The notes: generated from the letters alone by a model not told the origin. 64,000 nucleotides of DNA from Phytomonospora endophytica (GCF_014202425.1 NZ_JACHGT010000004.1:262307-326306); one strand, 5' to 3'. Counted from the stretch's first letter, positions 53,818 to 63,046 are shown. Translations and numbers: made by a program.

Positions 53818-53836
53818 TAAGGCATGCCTAACCTAT
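53818..53836 (+). promoter_or_regulatory. Iron box (DtxR/IdeR/DmdR-type operator)
   Basis: TAAGGCATGCCTAACCTAT matches 16 of 19 positions of the consensus TWAGGTWAGSCTWACCTWA. It lies just before the ribosome site of the first gene of the TetR-IrtA-IrtB operon and predicts repression by an iron-loaded DtxR-family protein. Confidence 0.78.
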
Positions 53837-53851
53837 CCGGGAAGGTGCAAG

Positions 53852-54568
53852 GTGGCAGTGGCAGGCAATCCCCGCATTGGCGGTCGGCGCCCCCAGTTCG
53901 ACCTCGACGACATCGTGCGCGCCGGTCTCGCCCTCGGCCTTCATCGGCTCAGTGTCCAGGCCCTCGCCGACGAGCTCGGTGTCTCCGCCGCCGCCGTCTA
54001 CCGGCTCGTCCCCGGTCGCGTCGCCCTTGAGCGGCTCATCGGCGAGGCCGTCCTCGCCGGGTGCGAGCTCCCCGACGACCCGGCCGACTCGGTGCGCGAG
54101 CACCTCGTCTCCTTCGCGCTGCGACTGCGGGCCTTCCTGCTCGCCCACCCCGGCAGCGCGCGCTACCTCCAGCTGAGCTTCCCGCGCGGCCCCTCGGGCG
54201 CGAAGCTCCAGGCGGCCGAGGTCGTCGCGCTCACCTCGCGCGGCTACGACCCGAGCGCGGCCGCGGGCCTGTGCGGCTCCGTCGCGTCGGTGGCGATCGG
54301 GCTCGTGGTGGGCGAGGAAGGGATCCTCGCGCACGCCGAGGACATCGACGCCGCGGCCGAACTGGCCGCCGACACCTCGGAGGTCGTCATGGCAGACCCA
54401 CTGCTCAAGGAGGCGCACGTCGGCGTGCCCGTCCTCGGGCCCGGCGAGTTCTTCGCGATCGTCCTGACCGCGACCGTCGACGGGCTGGTCACCGCGTTGC
54501 CGCCCGGGCGCCCGCTCGGCGACGTGATCACCGCCGCCCGTGCCGCCGCCGACGGGCGGGAGTCCTGA
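53852..54568 (+). CDS. TetR-family regulator of the siderophore-import operon
   Basis: 238 residues from GTG 53852, with GGGAAGG 6 bases upstream (GTG 53858 is an alternative). HTH: IVRAGLALGLHRLSVQALAD then ELGVSAAAVYRLVPGRVAL. The C-terminal domain is of the TetR ligand-binding type. The frame is open far upstream through the octamer repeat, but that extension is repeat-encoded and has no ribosome site. The stop overlaps the irtA start (TGATG at 54566-54570). It may sense a siderophore and add ligand control on top of the iron box. Confidence 0.87.
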   Translation: MAVAGNPRIGGRRPQFDLDDIVRAGLALGLHRLSVQALADELGVSAAAVYRLVPGRVALERLIGEAVLAGCELPDDPADSVREHLVSFALRLRAFLLAHPGSARYLQLSFPRGPSGAKLQAAEVVALTSRGYDPSAAAGLCGSVASVAIGLVVGEEGILAHAEDIDAAAELAADTSEVVMADPLLKEAHVGVPVLGPGEFFAIVLTATVDGLVTALPPGRPLGDVITAARAAADGRES

Positions 54569-57120
54569 TGGCGCGCGGGTTCCAGGGCGCCATGCTCAAA
54601 GCCCTCGGCGCCGGCGACCACGTCCTCGAAGTCCTGTCGGTCGAGGACCTCACGCGCCACTACCGCCGGATCGTGTTCTCCGCGCCGACCCTCTTCGACC
54701 GGCCCTTCGAGACGGCCGGGTACCTGCGTCTGTGGGTGCCCGACGCCGCCAAGCCCGGCCGTCACCACCAGCGCGGCTACACGATCGTCGCCCCCGACGA
54801 GGCCGCCGGCACGATCACCCTCGAATTCGCCATGCACGCGTCGGGCCCCGCCGTGACCTGGGCGGCGTCGGTCGAGCCCGGCGAGCGGATCACCGCCAGC
54901 CGCTACGGGTCCACCAAGTTCGCCGTCGGCGATCCCGTCCCCGACGGCTACGTCCTCATCGGAGACACCGCCGCGATCCCGGCGCTCAACAGCGTTCTCG
55001 CGGTCCTGCCCGACGACGTGCCCGTCGAGGTGCTCCTCGAACGCTCGCACGACGACGACGTCGACATCCCCATGACGCCCCACCCGGGCATGCGGGTCAC
55101 GTGGGTCCCGCAGACCGGCGACCCCGCCGCCCTCGCCGACGCGCTCGGTGAGCGCGACTGGTCGAACTGGTACGCGTGGGTGACGGCCGAGTCGGCGGCG
55201 ACCCGCCGGGTCCGCGGCCGGCTCAAGGAGTTCGGTTTCCCGCGTTCGGAGATCCACGCGCAGGCCTACTGGATGCGCGGCCGCGCGATGGGCACGAAGC
55301 ACGACGCCGAGACGCCCGCCGTTCCGTCGCCGCGCACCGAGGCGATCCCGGCCGAGACCCCGAAGCCGCGCGAGGGCTGGCGTTCCCGCGCCGGGTCCAC
55401 CCTCCTCGCGCCGCTGAAAGGCCGCCTCATCCTGGCCGGTGCCGTGCAGGCGGTCGTGTCGTTGCTCCAGCTGGCGCCTTTCGTCGTCCTCGTCGAACTG
55501 TGCCGCCGGGTGCTGTCGGGAGACGCCGACGAGCGCGCCCTTCGCGGGCTCGGCCTGCTCGCGCTCGTCCTGTTCCTCTCCGGGACGGTCCTCGCGCTGC
55601 TGCTCATCACGGCCATGCACGTCCTCGACGCGCGCTTCGGCCACGAGGTCCGCACGGCCATCGTGGCGAAACTGCCGCGGTTGCCGCTCGGCTGGTTCAC
55701 CGAACGCTCCTCGGGCCGGGTCAAGCAGGCCGTCGCCGACGACGCCGCGAACCTCCACTACCTCGTCACCCACGCCGTCCTCGACGTCGTCGCTGCGGTC
55801 GTCACGCCGCTCGCCGTTCTCGGCTACCTCTTCGCCGTCGAGCCGCTGCTGGCGACGGTCCTGCTGATCCCGCTCGCCGTCTTCGGGATCCTCACCGCCC
55901 GCATGGTCTCGGCGTCCTCGGCGGCGATCCCGGCGGCCGTGGAGTGGACCGCGCGGGCCGGGTCGGAGGCGATCGCCTACCTTGACGGTCTGCCGGTCGT
56001 CCGCGCCTACGACCTCGGCCCCGGCGGGAGGCTCCGCGCCACCCTCGAAAAGCACGCCGCCTTCCTGGAAGGCTGGCAGCGCCCGCTTCTCGGCCGCCGG
56101 ACGGCCACCGACCTGGTGACCCGTCCGTCGACCTCGCTGCTGGTGATCGCCGCCGCCGGGACCGGCCTGGTCATCGCCGGCGTGATGTCCCCTGTGGACC
56201 TGTTGCCGTTCCTGCTGCTCGGCGTCACCTTCAGCACCCAGCTCCTGGCCATCGGCTACGGGCTGGGGAGTCTGCGCGAGGCCGTCGCGGCGGCCCGGCG
56301 CATCGGGCTCGTCCTCACCGAACCCGAGTTGGCCGCCGAAGACACACCCGGTGTGCTCCCGGCGGTCGGTGGCGGACGGTCGGTGCGCTTCGCCTCGGTG
56401 TCCTTCGCGTACAAGCCGGGACATCCCGTCGTGTCCGATGTGGACATCGAGCTGCGGCCCGGGACCGTCACCGCCCTCGTCGGCCCGTCGGGCGCGGGCA
56501 AGTCGACGCTGGCCGCCCTGCTCGCCCGTTTCCACGACGTCACCGCGGGCGCGATCACGATCGACGGCACCGACCTGCGGGCACTGTCCACAGAGGAGCT
56601 CTACGCGACCGTCGGCTTCGTCTTCCAGCAGGTCTCGGTGCTCGACGCCAGCGTCCGCGACAACATCGCCCTCGCGCGTCCCGGCGCCACCGACGCCGAG
56701 ATCGAGGCCGCCGCGCGGGCCGCCCTCATCCACGAACGCGTCGAGCGTCTCCCCGACGGCTACGACACCGTCCTCGGCCGCGCCGCCCGCCTGTCGGGCG
56801 GGGAGGAGCAGCGGCTCCAGATCGCCCGCGCGATCCTCGCCGACCCGAAGGTCCTCGTCCTCGACGAGGCCACCGCCTTCGCCGACCCCGAGTCGGAGTT
56901 CCAGGTCCAGCGCGCGCTGTCCCGGCTCATCGCCGGGCGCACGGTCCTGGTCATCGCCCACCGGCTGCACACCGTCACCGACGCCGACGCGATCGCCGTC
57001 CTCGACGGTGGCCGCCTCGTCCAGTACGGCACCCACCCCGAGCTCGTCGCCCGTCCCGGCCTCTACCGGGAGCTGTGGACGGCGGCGGGCGCGACGCGCG
57101 AGCAGGAGGCCCACGCGTGA
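54568..57120 (+). CDS. irtA: Siderophore importer subunit IrtA with N-terminal siderophore-interacting (SIP) domain
   Basis: An 850-residue protein with the diagnostic IrtA layout: an FAD-binding SIP reductase domain (about 1-245; GYLRLWVPD, HHQRGYTIV, VLIGDTAAIPA) fused to a type IV exporter-fold TMD (about 265-560, six helices) and an NBD (Walker A GPSGAGKST 639-647, signature LSGGEEQR, Walker B KVLVLDEATAF). IrtAB imports ferric mycobactin-type siderophores despite its exporter fold and the SIP domain reduces the iron. Length is close to mycobacterial IrtA. Coupled by overlaps to the TetR gene upstream and irtB downstream (GTGA). Confidence 0.93.
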   Translation: MARGFQGAMLKALGAGDHVLEVLSVEDLTRHYRRIVFSAPTLFDRPFETAGYLRLWVPDAAKPGRHHQRGYTIVAPDEAAGTITLEFAMHASGPAVTWAASVEPGERITASRYGSTKFAVGDPVPDGYVLIGDTAAIPALNSVLAVLPDDVPVEVLLERSHDDDVDIPMTPHPGMRVTWVPQTGDPAALADALGERDWSNWYAWVTAESAATRRVRGRLKEFGFPRSEIHAQAYWMRGRAMGTKHDAETPAVPSPRTEAIPAETPKPREGWRSRAGSTLLAPLKGRLILAGAVQAVVSLLQLAPFVVLVELCRRVLSGDADERALRGLGLLALVLFLSGTVLALLLITAMHVLDARFGHEVRTAIVAKLPRLPLGWFTERSSGRVKQAVADDAANLHYLVTHAVLDVVAAVVTPLAVLGYLFAVEPLLATVLLIPLAVFGILTARMVSASSAAIPAAVEWTARAGSEAIAYLDGLPVVRAYDLGPGGRLRATLEKHAAFLEGWQRPLLGRRTATDLVTRPSTSLLVIAAAGTGLVIAGVMSPVDLLPFLLLGVTFSTQLLAIGYGLGSLREAVAAARRIGLVLTEPELAAEDTPGVLPAVGGGRSVRFASVSFAYKPGHPVVSDVDIELRPGTVTALVGPSGAGKSTLAALLARFHDVTAGAITIDGTDLRALSTEELYATVGFVFQQVSVLDASVRDNIALARPGATDAEIEAAARAALIHERVERLPDGYDTVLGRAARLSGGEEQRLQIARAILADPKVLVLDEATAFADPESEFQVQRALSRLIAGRTVLVIAHRLHTVTDADAIAVLDGGRLVQYGTHPELVARPGLYRELWTAAGATREQEAHA

Positions 57121-58850
57121 TCCGACGTCTCATCACCCTCGCCGGCGACCGGCGCGCGACCACCGTTCACCTGCTGCTCCTGTTCCTGGGCGCGGTGTTC
57201 CGGGCCGCGGCGACCCTCACGCTGATCCCCCTGCTGACCGGCCTGTTCTCCGGCGAACCGCGCGAGGCGCTGCCGTGGCTGGGGCTGCTCAGCGGGACGA
57301 TCCTGGTCGGCTGGATCGTCGAGATCCGCCTCTACCGCAGCGGTTTCGACATCGGCATGAAGATCCTGCGCACCGCCGAGACGCGCGTCCTCGACCGCCT
57401 CGAACGCGTCCCGCTCACCTGGCTCGACGCCGACCGCCGCGTCGAGGCCCGTCGCGCGCTCACCTCCGCCGGGCGCGAGATCTGCCAGGGCATGGCCTAC
57501 CTCATCACCCCCATGGCCAACGCGTTCCTCACACCGCTGCTGATCGGTGCCGGGCTCGCCTTCGTCGCCTGGCCCCTCGCCGCCGCCGCGCTGCTCGCCG
57601 TCCCGCTCCTGCTCGGCGCGCTGTGGGCCTCGGGCGCCTTCTCCCGGGCCGCCGACGACGCCTACGCCCGCGCCTCCGACGAGGTCGCCACCCGCATCGT
57701 CGAACTCGCCCAGCACCAGGCCGCCCTGCGGGCCGCCGGTCGCGCCGGGCCGAGCGGATCGGCGCTCGGCGGCGCACTGGCCCGCCAGCGGCGGGCGGCC
57801 CTGCGGCTGCTGGGTTTCGGCGTCCCGGGGCACCTGCTGTTCGGCGTGGCCTCGCAACTGACGCTGCTGGCGCTGGCCTCGACCGCGGCCGCGCTTTTCC
57901 TCGACGGGACGCTGACCGGGGCCGCACTGGTCGCGCTGATCGTCGTCGCGGTCCGCTTCCTGGAACCCTTCACCACCTTCGGCGACCTCGCCCAGGCCGT
58001 CTCGTCCCTGCGCGGCACGATCGACCGCGTCGTCGGCGTCCTCGACGCGCCGGTGCTGCCGGTGGACGACGACCCGGCGCCCGCCGTCGACGCGCCCGTC
58101 CTCGCCTTCGACGACGTCTCCTTCACCTACGACGGCGCCGACCGCCCGGCCGTCGACGGCGTGTCCTTCACCGTCGCGCGCGGCGGCACCACGGCCATCG
58201 TCGGGCCGTCCGGATCCGGCAAGAGCACCCTGCTCGCCCTCGCCGCCCGCCTCCACGACACCGATGCGGGGACCGTGCGGATCCACGGGAGGTCCGTGCG
58301 CTCCCACGACCCGCTCGACCTGGCCGGGCACTACGCCGTCGTCCACCAGAACGTCTACCTCTTCGAGGGGACCCTGCGCGACAACGTCCTCCTCGGCCGC
58401 CGCGACGCCGACGACGACGCGCTCGCCTCGGCGGCGACCCGCGCGGGGCTCGACGAGGTCGTCGCGCGCCTGCCCGAAGGCTGGTCGACACGCGTCGGCG
58501 AAGGCGGCGCCACCCTGTCGGGCGGCGAACGCCAGCGCGTCGGACTGGCCCGCGCGCTGCTGAAGGACGCGCCACTGCTGCTGCTCGACGAGGTGACCAG
58601 CGCCCTGGACACCGGCAACGAACAGGCGGTCGTGGCGGCGCTGGCGTCCACCGCCCGGCACCGCGCGACGGTGATCATCGCCCACCGGCTCGACACCATC
58701 ATCGGCGCCGACCAGGTCGTGTTCCTCGAAGGCGGGAAGGTCCGCGAGATCGGCGCCCCGGCCGCGCTGATCGACGCGGGCGGCCACTTCGCGCGGTACT
58801 GGGCGCAGCGGCGGCAGGCCTCGGGATGGCATCTGGTGGGGGTGGAGTAA
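57117..58850 (+). CDS. irtB: Siderophore importer subunit IrtB
   Basis: 577 residues from GTG 57117, overlapping the irtA stop. Six-helix TMD (about 1-310; first helix VHLLLLFLGAVFRAAATLT) and NBD with Walker A GPSGSGKST (363-371), signature LSGGERQR, Walker B LLLLDEVTSALD and the H-loop IIAHRLDTI. No SIP domain, as expected for IrtB. It forms the heterodimer with IrtA. No siderophore biosynthesis gene is present in the window. Confidence 0.92.
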   Translation: MIRRLITLAGDRRATTVHLLLLFLGAVFRAAATLTLIPLLTGLFSGEPREALPWLGLLSGTILVGWIVEIRLYRSGFDIGMKILRTAETRVLDRLERVPLTWLDADRRVEARRALTSAGREICQGMAYLITPMANAFLTPLLIGAGLAFVAWPLAAAALLAVPLLLGALWASGAFSRAADDAYARASDEVATRIVELAQHQAALRAAGRAGPSGSALGGALARQRRAALRLLGFGVPGHLLFGVASQLTLLALASTAAALFLDGTLTGAALVALIVVAVRFLEPFTTFGDLAQAVSSLRGTIDRVVGVLDAPVLPVDDDPAPAVDAPVLAFDDVSFTYDGADRPAVDGVSFTVARGGTTAIVGPSGSGKSTLLALAARLHDTDAGTVRIHGRSVRSHDPLDLAGHYAVVHQNVYLFEGTLRDNVLLGRRDADDDALASAATRAGLDEVVARLPEGWSTRVGEGGATLSGGERQRVGLARALLKDAPLLLLDEVTSALDTGNEQAVVAALASTARHRATVIIAHRLDTIIGADQVVFLEGGKVREIGAPAALIDAGGHFARYWAQRRQASGWHLVGVE

Positions 58851-58905
58851 GGGCGGGCACGGCCTACCCTTGACCCCGGTGTCCACATGAGACAGGGGGA
58901 GAGCC

Positions 58906-61674
58906 GTGGTCGTGGGACTCGATGGCCAGATCGACAAGGCGGCGGGCAACGCGATCGGCTGGCTGAGCAGGCGGGCCACCGTCGCCCACCGCCGTAAGCG
59001 GCTTCGCGACGACGTCCGCGCGCTCGCCGACCGCGTCATGGCGGAACAGGCGATCGCCGACCTGGCCGGTCCGCGAGCCGTCGCCCTGTCGGACTACCTC
59101 GCCTCGCCCGACTTCGGTCAGATCGCCCTGCACCTGACCGTCGCCTTCACGCAGAGCGCGAAGCACCGGACGGAAGCCGCGGCCGCGGTCCGGGACGAGA
59201 TCCGCCACGGGCTGCGGCACGCCCTCGCGCTTCCCACGGCCGAGGTGTTCGCGCTGACCGACATCGTGTGCGACGCCCTGACCCTGGCCTGCCACGAGGC
59301 GATGGCCGGAGTGCCGTCGCTGCCCGGCGACTCGGGCATGCTCTCCGCCGCGGCCCACGTCGCGGCCGCCGCCGTCCGCAACGGCGAACTGCTGGCGGGT
59401 CTGGGGCCACTCGCCGACATCCACCGGGTCGCCGGGAAGCTGCGGGCCTCGGTCGCCGGGCTGCACCAGACCATGCGATTGCCGCACACCGGGGAGAACA
59501 GATCCGTTCCCTGGGAACGGTTGTACGTGGAGCCGTCGCTGCAGGCCAAGGCCGACGACGACGAATACCGGGAACCGGTGACGGTGCGGGACCTGCTGTA
59601 CCCGGGATGCCGGACGGTCGTCCTCGGCGACCCGGGGGCCGGGAAGTCGACGCTGACCGCCAAACTCGCCCACGACCTGGCGGCTTCGCCCGACTCGCCG
59701 GTGGTGCCGTTCCGGCTGGTGCTGCGGGACATTTCCGAGTCCCTCCGGAGCGGGAAGCTCCGGCTGATCGACCATCTGATCGCGCTCGCCCGCGAACCGT
59801 ACAATGTGGACATCACCGCCGAGTCCGTCGAGTACCTGCTGCTCAACGGCCGGGCACTGGTGATCCTCGACGGGCTCGACGAACTCACCGACGTGGCCAT
59901 CCGGTCGAGGGTCGTCCAGCTGGCGGAGTCCTTCGCCACGCTGTACCCCTCGGTGCCGATCGTGGTCACCTCGCGCCGGGTCGGATACACCGAGGCGCCC
60001 CTGTCGCACACGATGTTCGAGACCCTGCTGATCCAGCCGCTCTCCGACGCCGATGTGGAGTCCTACGCCGAGAACTGGTTCGCGCTCGACGAGAGCCACC
60101 TCCCCGGTGATCGCGACCGAGTCCGGGCGGCCTTCTTGACCGAGAGCGCGTCCATCACCGACCTTCGCCGGAACGCCTTACTGCTCTCGCTGCTGTGCGC
60201 GATGTACTCGGCCGAGCAGTACATTCCCCAGAACCGCGTCCAGGTGTACGAGAAGTGCGCCCTGATGGTCTTCGAACGCTGGGACGGCATGCGCGGTGTC
60301 GGCGGCACGCCGCGGCGGTTCCACGGGCGCGTCCGGGGCGGGATCCAGGCCCTCGCGTGGCACATGTTCACCGGTGAGGGCGCCTCGGAGTTGCCGCATT
60401 GGGAGGTGGTGACGCTCCTGGCCGAGCACCTTCGCGGCAAGGGCCTCGACGAGGACGACGCCCGCGACACCGCCGAGGAGTTCCTGGAATTCTGCATCGG
60501 CCGCGCCTGGGTCCTGGAGGCGGTCGGCTCGACGAGCACCGAGCAGATCTACGGTTTCGCCCACCGGACCTTCATGGAGTACTTCGCCGCCGAGTACCTG
60601 GTGCGACATCACACCACGCCGGAGGAGGTCTGGAAGGTGCTGCGCCCGCACATCGACGACGGGCCGTGGACGGTCGTGGCGCCGCTGGCCGTCCAGCTGA
60701 TGGAACGCAACCGGGACGGCGGTGCCGACGCGATCCTGGAGCTCTGCCTGGAGGAACTCGCCGAGGTCGAGGACGCCGATGGCAAGGTGGCGTTGTGCGC
60801 CTTCGCCGCCCGGGTCTGCGGGGAGATCGTCGCCTCGCCCGCCCTCATCAAACGGCTGGTCGACGAGGCGCTCGTATGTTCGGCCTCACGGTCTATCGAG
60901 GTCCGGACTCCGTTCTACAGTCCACTCTCGAACAAGGCCGACTCGCCTCTCGCATTGCTCCTGAGGAACAGTCTGGAGGGCAATCAGGAGTATGCCCGCG
61001 CACGCGTCATGGAGCGGGTGCTCGCGTGCGTCGACTCCGGCGATGGGTTCTACCTGTGGCTGCTGAGCGACTCGGCGTTGGACTGTGACATCCACCGACG
61101 TCTCATCGACGGTCTGTCTCCTTCACAGCGCGCGAACTATACGTCCTGGATGCGGCGGCATCCTGTTCTTCTCCTTCCACACAAGCCCCCGGCCGAGATT
61201 CTCAGAGAGTTCGGTCCGGAGCCGCTGTATCAATGGCGCGAACAGTTCGGGGTCACCGAGCCGTGCGTCATTGAACTCCACGCTCAGTTCCCGACGACAT
61301 TCCGTACCGCCTTCATGCGCCTGCCGACACCGTGGCTGTCGGTCGAACCGGAGCGAAGGGATCTCACCGAGTACAACTTTTTCGAGTACTTCCTGTTCTA
61401 TTTCAGAAGTCTCGTGAACCTTGGGGGTGCGCCGCTCGGCGCGCAACTGGTCTATCTGCTTCCGTATCTCGAACTGGCGGCCGAGAACGAGCGCGTGGAT
61501 CCCGACCTCATCAGGCCCTCAGTCGCCGCGGAACTCATCCGGTTGCGCCGCCGGTCCGCCGCGGGCGCGCTCGATCCCGCCGATATCGCGCGGGTGCCTC
61601 GCCACCGCATCCCCGACGACGCCTGGGACTTCCTCCTGCGCTGGGCCGCCGGGGAGTTCTCGGTGCTCGCCTAG
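58906..61674 (+). CDS. NACHT-domain STAND NTPase
   Basis: A 922-residue protein. A helical N-terminal region (about 1-225) without a recognised effector enzyme is followed by a NACHT NTPase (Walker A GDPGAGKS 241-248; Walker B LVILDGLDEL with Asp322; sensor VVTSRR) and a winged/helical region (YGFAHRTFMEYFAAEYLV). The long C-terminus (about 590-922) is helical like a sensor domain but has no clear LRR, TPR or WD repeats. Bacterial NACHT proteins include antiphage effectors. GGGGGAGA precedes the GTG. A TTA codon occurs at 60178-60180 (Leu425). Its stop shares CTAG with the convergent regulator. Confidence 0.85.
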   Translation: MVVGLDGQIDKAAGNAIGWLSRRATVAHRRKRLRDDVRALADRVMAEQAIADLAGPRAVALSDYLASPDFGQIALHLTVAFTQSAKHRTEAAAAVRDEIRHGLRHALALPTAEVFALTDIVCDALTLACHEAMAGVPSLPGDSGMLSAAAHVAAAAVRNGELLAGLGPLADIHRVAGKLRASVAGLHQTMRLPHTGENRSVPWERLYVEPSLQAKADDDEYREPVTVRDLLYPGCRTVVLGDPGAGKSTLTAKLAHDLAASPDSPVVPFRLVLRDISESLRSGKLRLIDHLIALAREPYNVDITAESVEYLLLNGRALVILDGLDELTDVAIRSRVVQLAESFATLYPSVPIVVTSRRVGYTEAPLSHTMFETLLIQPLSDADVESYAENWFALDESHLPGDRDRVRAAFLTESASITDLRRNALLLSLLCAMYSAEQYIPQNRVQVYEKCALMVFERWDGMRGVGGTPRRFHGRVRGGIQALAWHMFTGEGASELPHWEVVTLLAEHLRGKGLDEDDARDTAEEFLEFCIGRAWVLEAVGSTSTEQIYGFAHRTFMEYFAAEYLVRHHTTPEEVWKVLRPHIDDGPWTVVAPLAVQLMERNRDGGADAILELCLEELAEVEDADGKVALCAFAARVCGEIVASPALIKRLVDEALVCSASRSIEVRTPFYSPLSNKADSPLALLLRNSLEGNQEYARARVMERVLACVDSGDGFYLWLLSDSALDCDIHRRLIDGLSPSQRANYTSWMRRHPVLLLPHKPPAEILREFGPEPLYQWREQFGVTEPCVIELHAQFPTTFRTAFMRLPTPWLSVEPERRDLTEYNFFEYFLFYFRSLVNLGGAPLGAQLVYLLPYLELAAENERVDPDLIRPSVAAELIRLRRRSAAGALDPADIARVPRHRIPDDAWDFLLRWAAGEFSVLA

Positions 61675-62396
61675 CCGGGCGCCCCCGGCCCGATCCGCAC
61701 GCAGCAGCGCCCCGGCCCGGGGTCGAGCCGGGCGGCGAGGCCGGTCGCGGACAGTCCTTCGAGGACGCCGTCGAGCAGGCGGAGGTTCATGCCGCAGACC
61801 ATCGCGGTGTGGCGCTGGGCGAGGGCGTGGAAGGGGCAGTTCGCGAGCACGATGGAGTCGTTCTCGGCTCGCGGTTCGAAGCCCAGACCGGCCAGCGCCT
61901 CGGCGATCGGGACCGGACCGGTCCCGCTGGAGCGCGCGGCGAGGCCGTACGCGACGCCCGCTCGGTGGGCGTGCCGGTCGAGGGCCGCGCGAGGGGAGCC
62001 GCCACCGGTCTCGGCCTCGGCGATCGCGTCGGCGAGCAGGTTGCCGACGAGCTGGTACCGGCGGTCGGGGAGGGACACCGCGATCTCCTCCGGCGAGCGC
62101 CGGTAGAGCTTCGCCGGGCGGCCGGCGCCGGGGCCGGTGCGTCCCGAGCGGCGTTCGTAGACGACGTCGAGCAGACCGTCGGTGACCATGCGGTCAAGGT
62201 GGAAGGCCGCGGTGGCGCGGGCCAGGCCCGTCGCCTCGGCGGCCTCGTCGCGGCCGACCGGGCCGTCCTGCCCGGCGACGTAGTCGTAGAGGCGGCGGCG
62301 GTTGGGTTCGTCGAGCGCGGCGATGGCGGCGACGCGCTCGGTGCGGGACTCGGCGGCCATGTTCTGCGACTCAACTCCCTTGACCGGATCCTCCAT
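61671..62396 (-). CDS. SufR-like HTH regulator with C-terminal Cys cluster
   Basis: 241 residues (229 if ATG 62360 is used). N-terminal winged helix of the ArsR/DeoR type (LDEPNRRRLYDYVAGQDGPV, GLARATAAFHLDRMVTDGLL). The C-terminal domain carries NCPFHALAQRHTAMVCGMN (Cys-x13-Cys) and a further GRCCVRI, a pattern like SufR-type regulators that ligate a 4Fe-4S cluster. The SUF operon is not nearby. Divergent from folE over 44 bp containing the palindrome CTAACGTTAG. An iron-sulfur or redox input to folE expression is a reasonable inference. Confidence 0.82.
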   Translation of the reverse strand: MEDPVKGVESQNMAAESRTERVAAIAALDEPNRRRLYDYVAGQDGPVGRDEAAEATGLARATAAFHLDRMVTDGLLDVVYERRSGRTGPGAGRPAKLYRRSPEEIAVSLPDRRYQLVGNLLADAIAEAETGGGSPRAALDRHAHRAGVAYGLAARSSGTGPVPIAEALAGLGFEPRAENDSIVLANCPFHALAQRHTAMVCGMNLRLLDGVLEGLSATGLAARLDPGPGRCCVRIGPGAPG

Positions 62397-62402
62397 GGGC
62401 TT

Positions 62403-62412
62403 CTAACGTTAG
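62403..62412. promoter_or_regulatory. Palindrome CTAACGTTAG between SufR-like gene and folE
   Basis: Perfect 10-bp palindrome centred in the 44-bp divergent spacer, 7 bases from the regulator's start and 16 bases before the folE ribosome site GAAGGAG (62428-62434). Likely the autoregulatory operator. Confidence 0.6.
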
Positions 62413-62440
62413 CATCTGTTGTCTATAGAAGGAGCCCGTC

Positions 62441-63046
62441 GTGCGCGTTTCCGAACTCCCCACCGCCCGGCCGCCCGGGGCCGGGCGCGAGGACATCGAC
62501 TTCGCCGCCGCCCAGCGCGCGGTCGCCGACCTGCTCGTCGCGCTCGGCCGCGACCCGGGCTCCGAGCATCTCGCCGACACGCCAAGGCGCGTCGCCGACG
62601 CCTACGCCGAGATGCTCACCCCGCGCGAGTTCAACCTGACGACCTTCCCCAACGACGAGGGCTACGACGAGCTGGTCCTCGCGCGCGACATCCCGATGCA
62701 GTCCTTGTGCATGCACCACATGCTGCCGTTCCACGGTGTCGCGCACGTCGGCTACCTGCCCGGCGAGCGCATCCTCGGCCTGTCGAAGCTGGCGCGCGTC
62801 GTCGAGTTGTTCGCCCGCGACTTCCAGGTCCAGGAGCGCCTGACGAAACAGGTCGCCGACTGGCTCCAGGAGTACCTCGCCCCCGTGGGCGTCGGCGTGG
62901 TGATCGAGGCCGAGCACATGTGCATGTCGCTGCGAGGGGTGCGCGCCACCGGATCGCGGACGGTCACCTCGGCGCTGAAAGGCGCGCTCCGGGAGGACGG
63001 TCGCTCGCGGCAGGAGTTCTTCGCGCTGACGGGCGTCGCCGGATAG
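62441..63046 (+). CDS. folE: GTP cyclohydrolase I
   Basis: A 201-residue enzyme of typical length. Zinc and active-site residues are visible: Cys and His-His in SLCMHHMLPFHG, Cys in AEHMCMSLRGV, plus GLSKLAR and the C-terminal TSALKGALRED helix. It converts GTP to 7,8-dihydroneopterin triphosphate, the first step of folate and tetrahydrobiopterin synthesis. GAAGGAG lies 6 bases before the GTG. The housekeeping actinomycete folE usually neighbours ftsH/folP/folK; their absence suggests a second or relocated copy under the SufR-like regulator. Confidence 0.95.
   Translation: MRVSELPTARPPGAGREDIDFAAAQRAVADLLVALGRDPGSEHLADTPRRVADAYAEMLTPREFNLTTFPNDEGYDELVLARDIPMQSLCMHHMLPFHGVAHVGYLPGERILGLSKLARVVELFARDFQVQERLTKQVADWLQEYLAPVGVGVVIEAEHMCMSLRGVRATGSRTVTSALKGALREDGRSRQEFFALTGVAG

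Noticed and set aside
53609-53851. N-terminal extension of the TetR gene through the octamer repeat (ATRRPGDP repeats)
   Set aside because: No ribosome site; the iron box and a good ribosome site lie just before GTG 53852; the extension is encoded by the 8-bp microsatellite.
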